From Flavobacteriaceae bacterium (GTDB taxonomy: Bacteria > Bacteroidota > Bacteroidia > Flavobacteriales > Weeksellaceae): a DNA stretch of 18,350 nucleotides. The stretch spans positions 1-18,350 of the forward strand of contig JAISSC010000016.1 in NCBI GenBank assembly GCA_031273305.1. The letters run 5' to 3'. Made by a program: the position numbers and the translations under genes. Below are positions 1 through 6,288 of the stretch, in pieces. Numbering within the stretch: position 1 is the stretch's first letter; each line of letters begins with the position of its first letter. The notes beneath the pieces are model-generated. The model had not been told where the DNA came from and ran no database searches. It saw only the letters and a program-made list of their open reading frames with translations.

Positions 1-609
1 CCTCGCAAGCATCGCATCAATTGCCTGCATTGTTGTACCTTCGCCGTATTCGCTTGGCCACAGTTTGCTTGTGACCCAGATTTCTTCACGGGGAACACCG
101 CTGTCAATAATTGCCTGTCCGACACCTGTTTCATTGTGATAGGCGTGTGCTCCATCCAAATGCCTGTATCCTGATTGCAGTGCCGCTACAACGGCATTAT
201 GTGATGTGGCATTAAGCAGTTGTCTTCCGTTTTCACTGGCATCGTTTTCCAAGCTTTGAATCTGCGTTCCAAGCCCAAGCTGGGGTATCTGCACGCCATT
301 GTTCAACGTAAGCAACGGCACATTTCCAACGGAAGTTATATTTGATACGTCGGCAGGTCCTTCGCCGGGTGGTTCCTGCACTTGCACGACGATAATACTG
401 TCAATCCCTGAAACTGAAAAGTTGAACGTTCCGTCAGCCGTATAAAAGCGCATCGTTGTTTCGTTCGCAGAAAACTGAATACTATCGACATCAGTCGAGT
501 TAAAAGTTTCCGTAGTTTGGTCTGTTTTATGGACAGTTATAATTTTTTGCGCAAATATTACAGTCGCAACAAACATACACACTAATGATAATAGAATGGT
601 CTTTCTCAT
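1..609 (-). CDS. Exported aldo/keto reductase, C-terminus beyond the left window edge
   Basis: Partial gene: 203 codons read from ATG at 609 to the window edge with no stop. Residues 1-20 form a Sec signal peptide (positively charged start, hydrophobic core, then FAQ). Residues 23-76 are a beta-type module with two DSIQF/DSIIV-like hits. The aldo/keto reductase barrel begins near residue 100: NNGVQIPQLGLG at 103-114, GYRHLDGAHAYHNE at 147-160 with probable catalytic Asp152 and Tyr157, and TSKLWP with probable catalytic Lys182. Family members normally reduce carbonyls with NADPH in the cytoplasm, so a signal peptide is odd. The ATG overlaps the upstream stop by four bases (ATGA), which implies coupled translation in the operon running from 3826. 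The family call is firm; substrate and true location are unknown. Confidence 0.88.
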   Translation of the reverse strand, partial: MRKTILLSLVCMFVATVIFAQKIITVHKTDQTTETFNSTDVDSIQFSANETTMRFYTADGTFNFSVSGIDSIIVVQVQEPPGEGPADVSNITSVGNVPLLTLNNGVQIPQLGLGTQIQSLENDASENGRQLLNATSHNAVVAALQSGYRHLDGAHAYHNETGVGQAIIDSGVPREEIWVTSKLWPSEYGEGTTMQAIDAMLAR

Positions 610-1091
610 GGCATTACAAATTTTACAGTTTGATTGTTAATAACCGCAATATAAACTCCCTTGCCGATACCGTTCACAGGAACAGCAGGCGAACCCGAAT
701 CGACAACCGAACGGTGAACTAAAACTCCTGTAATGGAATAAATCGACAGCTGATGTTTTCCATCGGGCAGATTGTTTATAAGAAGTTGATTTTCCGAATG
801 GAAAAAAACAGCTATTTTATTTGCTTTTGCTGTTCCAATCACATCGGCTATCCCCAAAGGGCTTCCGCTGAAAGTGATTTTCCGAATGGAAAGCATATCC
901 AGACTTTCAACATTACCGTTGTTGTAGTTCATGACAAGATCGTCTTCCGTGAAAGTAATCTTGTCGATTGAAGCAACTCCAACACTCCTGTTTTCTCCTG
1001 ACCAATCGAGAATATTCATCGATACTTGGGCCTGCACAGATACAGTTGCAAACCCAAAGAGGAGAATTGCTAAATAAAAAAATTGTTTCAT
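606..1091 (-). CDS. Small secreted protein with T9SS type A-like C-terminal domain
   Basis: 161 residues. A signal peptide covers about 1-21 (cleavage near VQAQ). Residues 25-75 form a module with SIDKITF and SIRKITF hits, resembling the N-terminal module of the next gene. Residues about 92-161 look like a type IX secretion sorting domain: a Leu/Ile-rich strand, then SIYSITGVLVH and GVYIAVINNQTVKF near the end. Such domains direct cargo through the outer membrane in Bacteroidota and are usually joined to a large enzyme or adhesin; here nothing lies between the short module and the tail. It follows the hydrolase stop by 24 bases and its own stop overlaps the next ATG. Function is unknown; it may be a surface partner of the exported reductase. 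The sorting-domain call rests on pattern only. Confidence 0.72.
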   Translation of the reverse strand: MKQFFYLAILLFGFATVSVQAQVSMNILDWSGENRSVGVASIDKITFTEDDLVMNYNNGNVESLDMLSIRKITFSGSPLGIADVIGTAKANKIAVFFHSENQLLINNLPDGKHQLSIYSITGVLVHRSVVDSGSPAVPVNGIGKGVYIAVINNQTVKFVMP

Positions 1092-1115
1092 ACTTATTTC
1101 TGTTTTAAAAATTAT

Positions 1116-2162
1116 TTACTTTATATGTTTTTGCCAGAAATCGACCGCCAAATCAAGCCACCCTTCGGCGTCCGTGCCCGTGCCGAGACCAAATCCATGT
1201 CCGGTGCTTTGATACCTGCGGTATTCCACCTCCACGCCCGCATTGCGGAGATTTTCCACCCGCCTGTCCACCGTATTGACGTTGGCGATTCCATCGTTGG
1301 CGGCTACCGTGATGAAAGTAGGGGAAAAATCGGCGGAATAGGTTGTCTGTCCTGTATAGGCGATTACCGCCGTTGCGGGTTTCGGAAGATTGCCGCCTCC
1401 ATAAGTCGCCACTCCGCTTAAAGCTATATTGCCCGCCATACGCGCTCCCGCCGAGCCGCCCCAAACCGAATAATCGTTTGTGCTTACGCCAAGCGTTTCG
1501 GCATTGCGGAAGATGTACGCTATGGCTGCCGCCAAGTCTTCGGTTGCATACTGTTCGCTGCCGATGCGATACCGTATGACAAAGGCGTTCAATTCCAGTT
1601 CGCTTATTCGCTTTGCCAACGGAAAACCTTCGTGCAGAGAACCCACATACGAAAACCCACCGCCCGGGCATACTACAGCAAAAGGTGCATCGGGCTTGCC
1701 GCGATAAAAGAACAGTCCCGTATTTCTTTTAGTCGGGTCCTGCTGTTTTTGCTGTTCGGTGTATATGTCGTAAAATATTGTTTTGCCGCTATTCACTTCG
1801 TCAATCATGCGATTTATCGCACTCAATACCACATCGGGACAAACGTTGCCATGATAGGGCATGAGAAAACCCACATCGGAGAGGTGCGTATTATAATAGG
1901 AGGTATTATCGTCGCGAGCCAATAGCAATTCCCCGAAACCGGCAAAGGCAGGGTGGTTTACAATATCGCGGGCGTAATCGTTCGCTGTCAGGTGTGTACC
2001 CATGCTGTTATTTCCTTCATTGCCGTTCCCCGTTTCATCTGTTGTTTCCCTGCTGCCATTATTCGGACGACCGGAGTTGCAACCAGCAAGAAACAGTGCC
2101 AATAATAATGTTGATATCATAATGTCAAACCATGTTATGTTATGGAAATCTACTTTTCTCAT
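1116..2162 (-). CDS. Alpha/beta hydrolase lipoprotein (esterase/lipase-like)
   Basis: 348 residues. The N-terminus has a hydrophobic stretch and the lipobox LAGC with lipidated Cys28, followed by a polar Asn/Gly/Glu-rich linker to about residue 55, so the enzyme is probably anchored to a membrane. The fold shows an oxyanion-hole segment CPGGGF (165-170), nucleophile elbow GGSAG with Ser237, a probable acid Asp290 (AANDG) and His322 (TGHGFG). This is the pattern of BD-FAE and acetyl-xylan-esterase-like hydrolases (COG0657 type). ATG at 2162 overlaps the upstream stop (ATGA). An internal ATG at 2120 would give a shorter, more typical signal peptide, so the start is not certain. The substrate is not readable; ester or acetyl-group removal from a sugar or aromatic compound is a guess from family. 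Confidence 0.87.
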   Translation of the reverse strand: MRKVDFHNITWFDIMISTLLLALFLAGCNSGRPNNGSRETTDETGNGNEGNNSMGTHLTANDYARDIVNHPAFAGFGELLLARDDNTSYYNTHLSDVGFLMPYHGNVCPDVVLSAINRMIDEVNSGKTIFYDIYTEQQKQQDPTKRNTGLFFYRGKPDAPFAVVCPGGGFSYVGSLHEGFPLAKRISELELNAFVIRYRIGSEQYATEDLAAAIAYIFRNAETLGVSTNDYSVWGGSAGARMAGNIALSGVATYGGGNLPKPATAVIAYTGQTTYSADFSPTFITVAANDGIANVNTVDRRVENLRNAGVEVEYRRYQSTGHGFGLGTGTDAEGWLDLAVDFWQKHIK

Positions 2163-3826
2163 CTGTTGAGATATTGTTTAAAGAAACCATCCAGTTTTGG
2201 AAGCGATACGCTCATATACTCTTCTCTGTCGTACAAATCGACGTGTGAAGCACCGGAAACGACAAAGACTTCTTTCGGTTCAGCCGCTTTTTGATAAGCA
2301 TCTTCGCTGAAATATGCCGACACCGCCCGCTCTCCGACAATAAACAGAAGCGGTCTGGGCGAAATAGTCTCAATTTGTGCAAAGGGGAAGAAGTTCATCA
2401 TCGGTGCCATGCTGGTGAAAGAATAGGCGGTTGTAGTATTGGGATGCTCACCTCTGTGAGTACGGTAATAATCGAAAAATTCACGCGTATTTTCGGTATC
2501 GTTGGCAGAGATTTTTTCAGGTACCCCGAAGATGTCATGTCGAGCTTCGCCTCTAAATTCTTTGGTGCGCTGTTCTCCGATTTCATCAAGGATTTTCATG
2601 CGCTGCTCATAAGTGATGACATCGCCAAGCCCCTGCCGTCTGGCACGCCCCAAGTCGTACATGCTGACGGTGGCAACTGCCTTGATGCGGTGGTCAATCT
2701 GTGCAGCACTGACCGCATAACCGCCACCGCCACAAATGCCAAGTACGCCGATACGCTGCGCATCCACCTGCGGGTGATTGCTCAAAAAGTCGACTGCGGC
2801 ACTAAAATCCTCCACTCGTATTTCGGGAACTTCGATATTGCGAGGCGTTCCACCGCTTTCGCCCCAAAATGAGGCGTCAAAGGCAAGTGCGATATAGCCC
2901 AACTCTGCCAACTTTCGGGCGTGCAAGCCGGAGGTTTGCTCTTTCACTCCGGTGAATGTATGCCCGACAACGATTGCCGCATATTTTTTGTTTTTGTCAA
3001 CATTTGCCGGAAAGTACAAATTGCCCACAACAGTAATTCGCACTCGGTTGGAAAAGGATACTTTTTGCACTTTCACGCCGTTTCCGGTTTCCACAGGACT
3101 AAAGTCTGCCCTCAATCCTCTGCTTTGCAACACTTCGTTCAAAACCGGCTTTGCCGCATCTGCTGCCTGTTCGCTTACATTCTTTTCTATCACATCGATC
3201 ATCTGGCGCAACTGTCTGGGAGTTATCCCTGTGTTTATTCCCAAATTGATATGTCCTCGCAACATTGGTTCAACACCACCCAACGCCGCAAGTGCTGAAA
3301 TTGTTGCAATCTCTCGTTGCTGATAGTTGAGGACATCGCTCCCGAAAATATCAGCAAACAAATGTTCTTTCAAGAAAACGTCTATTTCGGGAGCAAATGC
3401 CGCATAACCTGTTTTAATATCTGCTTCCGGTTTTCCGGTGAGTGTTTCGAGAGTCTTTTTTCCTCTTTCGTATTTGTTGACGGTATCGCTTATCAATGTC
3501 GCCGCTTTCCCCAATTCATCAATTATACCCCTCGTTTTCCGTCCATCCAGCACAGCGATAAACGTATTCAATCCCTGCAAACTGCGAGGAAAACCTGCGT
3601 AAGCGTACATCTGCACGAGAATTTCCTTTATCTCGTTAATGGTCAATCCAATGTCAAGCCCTTCGTTCAATGCTGTCTTCAAACTTTCCAAATCGCCTTT
3701 GGCAGTGAAGGCTGAAATAGTCACTATTTTTTGCTGCTTTTTATCCAAACTGCTTTCTATTTCTTGTGCTTTTAAATGGTTGAAACTTAATATTCCTGAC
3801 ATAAGAAGACATACTATTTTTCCCAC
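2159..3826 (-). CDS. Exported carboxymuconolactone decarboxylase-like / alpha-beta hydrolase fusion
   Basis: 555 residues with a signal peptide at about 1-20 (ending LKAQ). Two carboxymuconolactone decarboxylase (CMD)-like helical repeats follow at about 28-97 and 165-232; neither has an AhpD-type CxxC pair. An alpha/beta hydrolase domain fills about 245-555: the nucleophile elbow is GICGGGG (363-369), giving Cys365 in place of the usual serine, as in dienelactone hydrolases, with probable His528 (SGASH). The start is GTG at 3826: an in-frame stop lies just upstream, and the next ATG (3802) would cut off most of the signal peptide. It heads the minus-strand operon and faces an AraC-type gene. 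The PcaL enzyme of the beta-ketoadipate pathway fuses the same two kinds of domain in the opposite order; shared chemistry is only a suggestion. Confidence 0.86.
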   Translation of the reverse strand: MGKIVCLLMSGILSFNHLKAQEIESSLDKKQQKIVTISAFTAKGDLESLKTALNEGLDIGLTINEIKEILVQMYAYAGFPRSLQGLNTFIAVLDGRKTRGIIDELGKAATLISDTVNKYERGKKTLETLTGKPEADIKTGYAAFAPEIDVFLKEHLFADIFGSDVLNYQQREIATISALAALGGVEPMLRGHINLGINTGITPRQLRQMIDVIEKNVSEQAADAAKPVLNEVLQSRGLRADFSPVETGNGVKVQKVSFSNRVRITVVGNLYFPANVDKNKKYAAIVVGHTFTGVKEQTSGLHARKLAELGYIALAFDASFWGESGGTPRNIEVPEIRVEDFSAAVDFLSNHPQVDAQRIGVLGICGGGGYAVSAAQIDHRIKAVATVSMYDLGRARRQGLGDVITYEQRMKILDEIGEQRTKEFRGEARHDIFGVPEKISANDTENTREFFDYYRTHRGEHPNTTTAYSFTSMAPMMNFFPFAQIETISPRPLLFIVGERAVSAYFSEDAYQKAAEPKEVFVVSGASHVDLYDREEYMSVSLPKLDGFFKQYLNR

Positions 3827-3988
3827 TATTTTACTTTAAAGTTAAAGTGTAAAAGTAAGGGCATTGATTGGGCTGCCACTTATACGGATTACGGTTTCTC
3901 CTACCAAAATCACCGATTGACGAATTACAGCATATATTCATGCCGGATAATTCCGTACTTTCGCATTGTTTTAGTTAAATCGCAGACA
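3827..3988. promoter_or_regulatory. Divergent promoter region between exported-enzyme operon and AraC gene
   Basis: This 162-base spacer lies between two divergent starts, so it should hold both promoters and any regulator site. Toward the AraC gene, TACTTTCG at 3956-3963 is one base off the Bacteroidota -7 box TAnnTTTG. Toward the operon, TACTTTTA (complement of 3850-3857) is also one base off. I see no clear -33 TTG at the expected spacing for either. The A/T-rich stretch at 3833-3857 contains TTAAAG twice in direct repeat. No convincing operator palindrome was seen. Confidence 0.4.
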
Positions 3989-4882
3989 ATGGATAATATA
4001 TTGAAATTTAACACTATCAGCGAGTATAACGCATGCAACAGGCATGAGACCTTGCATCCGTTAGTCGGCGTCATTCGTTTGGATAAGGCAGAGCCACGTC
4101 AACAGAGACGTATGTACTTCGGGTTTTATGCCATTTTCCTGAAACAATTAAAATGTGGCGATTTGAAGTATGGGCTTAAATACTACGACTATCAGGAGGG
4201 AACAATCGTATTTCTGGCACCAAATCAGGTGATTGGCGAAAATACGGACGAGTATTATCAACCAAGTGGCTATGCGCTGGTGTTTCACCCGGATTTGATT
4301 CATGGCACTCCTTTAGGACGAACAATTAATGAATACACTTTCTTTTCGTATGCCTCCAACGAGGCGTTGCATATATCCGAAAAGGAACGGCAAATCGTGC
4401 TGGATTGTTTCTCTAAAATCGAATACGAATTGGAACATGCGGTGGACAAGCATAGCAAACGGCTAATTGCATCGAACATTGAGTTATTTCTCAATTACTG
4501 TGTTCGTTTTTACGACCGGCAGTTCATCACCCGTAACGTTGTTCACAAAGGTATTCTGGAACGGTTCGAGGCTTTACTGGACGATTATTTCCAATCGAAC
4601 AAGCCACAGGAGTCGGGATTGCCATCCGTAACGTATTGTGCCGACCAACTGCATCTTTCCACCAACTATTTCGGTGACCTTATCCGGAAAGAAACCGGCA
4701 AATCGGCTCAGGACTACATACAAACAAAAATTATGGATATTGCCAAAGAAAGAATCTTCGACACAAACAAGTCTATTAGCGAAATTGCATACGGACTTGG
4801 CTTCAGGTATCCACAGCACTTTACCCGCCTGTTTAAACAAAAGGTTGGATATACGCCTACGGAATACAGGTTGGGAAGTTGA
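3989..4882 (+). CDS. AraC-family transcriptional regulator
   Basis: 297 residues from ATG 3989. An upstream TTG at 3917 keeps the frame open, but the ATG is preferred because the sequence from MDNILKFNTISEYN onward matches the usual beginning of this Bacteroidota subfamily and leaves room for a promoter. Residues about 20-160 form the cupin-like sensing half. The last 82 residues (about 216-297) contain the paired helix-turn-helix unit, with LSTNYFGDLIRKETG in the first helix pair and ISEIAYGLGF plus HFTRLFKQKVGYTP in the second. It is divergent from the CMD-hydrolase operon, the common layout for a regulator controlling its neighbours, often in response to an aldehyde, aromatic or oxidant. 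The ligand is not known. Confidence 0.9.
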   Translation: MDNILKFNTISEYNACNRHETLHPLVGVIRLDKAEPRQQRRMYFGFYAIFLKQLKCGDLKYGLKYYDYQEGTIVFLAPNQVIGENTDEYYQPSGYALVFHPDLIHGTPLGRTINEYTFFSYASNEALHISEKERQIVLDCFSKIEYELEHAVDKHSKRLIASNIELFLNYCVRFYDRQFITRNVVHKGILERFEALLDDYFQSNKPQESGLPSVTYCADQLHLSTNYFGDLIRKETGKSAQDYIQTKIMDIAKERIFDTNKSISEIAYGLGFRYPQHFTRLFKQKVGYTPTEYRLGS

Positions 4883-4886
4883 AAAT

Positions 4887-4911
4887 ATCCCTGCGTTTGA
4901 TATATAGGGAT
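4887..4911 (+). terminator. Weak hairpin after the AraC gene
   Basis: ATCCCT (4887-4892) pairs with AGGGAT (4906-4911) across a 13-base loop, a few bases after the AraC stop and before the end of the convergent PepSY-like gene. There is no strong U-tract, so termination is only possible. It could serve both strands. Confidence 0.3.
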
Positions 4912-4929
4912 TAGATTGGTATTAATTGC

Positions 4930-5451
4930 CTAATCATAATGTTCCTTTACAAAGTTGCCATCGCTGTTATATGTCGCTTCAATCTCCGTTTCACCGCTTT
5001 CCATCGTTACCCTGTATAGAACTTTTGTCCCTATAACAATTTTTTTGGCATCGCGATCAAGTTTGAATTTGGGATATTTCGACTTTGCCGCATTCCTGAT
5101 TATCGCAGGAACCCCCGATGGTTGAATCTCAAAAGCGTACATCAGCAAATTTCCGCCTACGTCGTAAAAGGCTTTGTAATCCTTCTGTTTGATTTCAAAT
5201 TCAGCCTCATAGATTCCGGCGGCTGTTTCCCACTCAATATCACGTGCCGTCGGGAAATCTTTTTTCAACTGCTGCGACAATGTCTCGTCGGGGAATACAT
5301 CACGGGCGTTTGCCGCATGGTAACTTTGGATTTGCGTTTCAATTTGCTCGTCCGAATACTTGGTCGAAACAGCAGGATTCTGGGCTGCCACCGTTAGGCT
5401 CATCAAGAATAGTGTGCCTGTAATACTCAATGTTTTAAAAATAATTTTCAT
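4930..5451 (-). CDS. PepSY-like periplasmic protein
   Basis: 173 residues with a clear signal peptide (about 1-23, MKIIFK then a hydrophobic core, ending VAAQ). The mature part has two related alpha-beta halves: QLKKDFPTARDIEWE...YEAEFEIKQKDYKAFYDVGGNL at about 61-105, then IIRNAAKSKYPKFKL followed by a YRVTMESGETEIEATYNSDG strand. This is the PepSY-like, beta-lactamase-inhibitor-protein-like fold common in Bacteroidota envelope proteins (DUF2874 type), for which no enzymatic role is established. It stands alone, convergent with the AraC gene. Function is unknown; an inhibitor or metal-stress-linked binding role is known for relatives but is not shown here. Confidence 0.8.
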   Translation of the reverse strand: MKIIFKTLSITGTLFLMSLTVAAQNPAVSTKYSDEQIETQIQSYHAANARDVFPDETLSQQLKKDFPTARDIEWETAAGIYEAEFEIKQKDYKAFYDVGGNLLMYAFEIQPSGVPAIIRNAAKSKYPKFKLDRDAKKIVIGTKVLYRVTMESGETEIEATYNSDGNFVKEHYD

Positions 5452-5554
5452 GATACAGAATTTTAATATTTATAATACAAAGTTCGGACATGAATCGGAA
5501 AAAACAGATAAAATACGAAACTTTTTATGAATTATTTTATATTGAGATATATTT

Positions 5555-6196
5555 TTACTTATCCAATTCTTTAGAATAGAACGTATCGTCTTTCCATTTT
5601 GCGGGATTATTGACAATGTATTCCGATATACGTTGATAAGATTTTTGGTTGCGAATGATGTGTTCGTAATAATTGCGCTGCCATAATTTTTTGTTGAACG
5701 GTGTCCATCCCAATGTTTTTACCCCACGTATATATTTATTGGTTGTCATCGTTTTAAACCATTGTATCACCGCATGTAGGGGCGAACCTGCATGTTGGGG
5801 CGAACCTATGTGTTGGGGCGAACCTATGTGTTCGCCCAAATCTGCACCCAAACCGGATTGTTCGTCCGAACCCGAACCGGATTGTTCGTCCGAACCGGAA
5901 TCATCAGGGCGCACACGCAGGTGCGCCCCTACGTTGACAATGATGGCATGAAAATGATTGGGCATTATAACGTATTCGCCTAATTCAATATTCGGAAATT
6001 TATTCGTCAATTCCAAACACCAATTTTCAACCATTTTGCCGATGTCATTCAAAATCATTTTTCCATCCGTGATTTTTCCGAAACGGCATATCCTATCCTG
6101 ACAGCACATCGTAACGAAATACATCCCTGCCTGCGAATAATCGTATCCTTTCAGGCGGATGCTGCGACGGTGGTGAATATCCGGATTGTAGGGCAT
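5555..6196 (-). CDS. rayT: REP-associated tyrosine transposase (IS200/Y1 family) with internal repeats
   Basis: 213 residues. It begins MPYNPDIHHRRSIRLKGYDY and has the conserved GMYFVTMCCQDR, the metal-binding HUH motif in IMPNHFHAI (His81, His83), IQWFKTMTTNKYIRG (144-158), LWQRNYYEHIIRN (171-183) and EYIVNNP (192-198), where Tyr193 is the probable DNA-nicking tyrosine. These single-domain enzymes cut and join single-stranded REP palindromes. Residues about 89-141, between the HUH strand and the IQWFKT helix, are a low-complexity insert (SGSDEQSG twice, HIGSPQ-like units three times) encoded by REP-like palindromes and tandem repeats at 5776-5932. The frame is intact and all catalytic motifs are present, so the gene may be active. 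No REP-like palindrome was seen in its short flanks. A perfect -7 box lies upstream. Confidence 0.9.
   Translation of the reverse strand: MPYNPDIHHRRSIRLKGYDYSQAGMYFVTMCCQDRICRFGKITDGKMILNDIGKMVENWCLELTNKFPNIELGEYVIMPNHFHAIIVNVGAHLRVRPDDSGSDEQSGSGSDEQSGLGADLGEHIGSPQHIGSPQHAGSPLHAVIQWFKTMTTNKYIRGVKTLGWTPFNKKLWQRNYYEHIIRNQKSYQRISEYIVNNPAKWKDDTFYSKELDK
5776..5837 (+). repeat. REP-like palindrome preceded by expanded half-units
   Basis: Three head-to-tail 18-base units run from 5779 to 5832: GGGGCGAACCTGCATGTT, then GGGGCGAACCTATGTGTT twice. The last unit runs into CGCCC, so GGGCGAAC (5816-5823) and GTTCGCCC (5830-5837) form a perfect 8-base stem with a 6-base loop, CTATGT. The block starts with GTAGGGGCG, as does the inverted copy at 5903-5932. 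It lies inside the transposase gene and encodes the HIGSPQ/HAGSPL residues on the minus strand. The 18-base period keeps the reading frame. Confidence 0.9.
5851..5896 (+). repeat. 24-base tandem repeat, two copies, inside the transposase gene
   Basis: The first copy is 5851-5874 and the second starts at 5875. The first 22 bases match exactly, and each copy holds the small inverted repeat TTCG-TC-CGAA. On the minus strand each encodes SGSDEQSG. A 24-base period preserves the frame. Confidence 0.9.
5903..5932 (-). repeat. REP-like palindrome, inverted relative to the 5776 block
   Basis: GGGCGCAC (5907-5914) and GTGCGCCC (5921-5928) form a perfect 8-base stem around the 6-base loop ACGCAG. Read on the minus strand it starts GTAGGGGCGCACCTGCGTGT and matches 18 of 21 bases of the block beginning at 5776, so the two make an inverted pair about 160 bases across, like the paired REPs of BIME elements. 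It encodes GAHLRVRP in the transposase. Confidence 0.88.
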
Positions 6197-6219
6197 GCGA
6201 ATGATTTTAATTTATAGTG

Positions 6220-6227
6220 CAAAAATA
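6220..6227 (-). promoter_or_regulatory. Probable -7 box for the transposase gene
   Basis: The complement reads TATTTTTG, a perfect TAnnTTTG, 24 bases before the transposase ATG. No TTG was found at the usual upstream spacing, so this is only half a promoter signature. Confidence 0.4.
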
Positions 6228-6288
6228 ATGCTATTTGAAGTGAAATAAACTATCAGGCTTGGGAATGGATGTGCTAATTTACCCCCAA

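Noticed and set aside
600..620. Possible frameshift joining the T9SS-type protein and the reductase into one gene
   Set aside because: Each has its own signal peptide and the junction is a clean ATGA overlap.
1153..1671. 172-codon minus-strand frame inside the lipoprotein hydrolase gene
   Set aside because: It overlaps the hydrolase in another frame and shows Arg/Gly-rich shadow composition with no motif.
2291..2872. 193-codon plus-strand frame
   Set aside because: It lies wholly opposite the CMD-hydrolase gene and shows no domain pattern.
3917..3988. Upstream TTG start adding 24 residues to the AraC regulator
   Set aside because: The ATG at 3989 matches the usual family N-terminus and leaves the divergent promoter region free.
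5779..5898. Short tandem repeats considered as a CRISPR array
   Set aside because: Units of 18 and 24 bases are directly adjacent with no spacers and lie inside a coding frame.
5673..5951. Plus-strand open frame with repeated CWGEP residues opposite the transposase
   Set aside because: It is the antisense reading of the 18-base repeats; the minus frame has all the transposase motifs.
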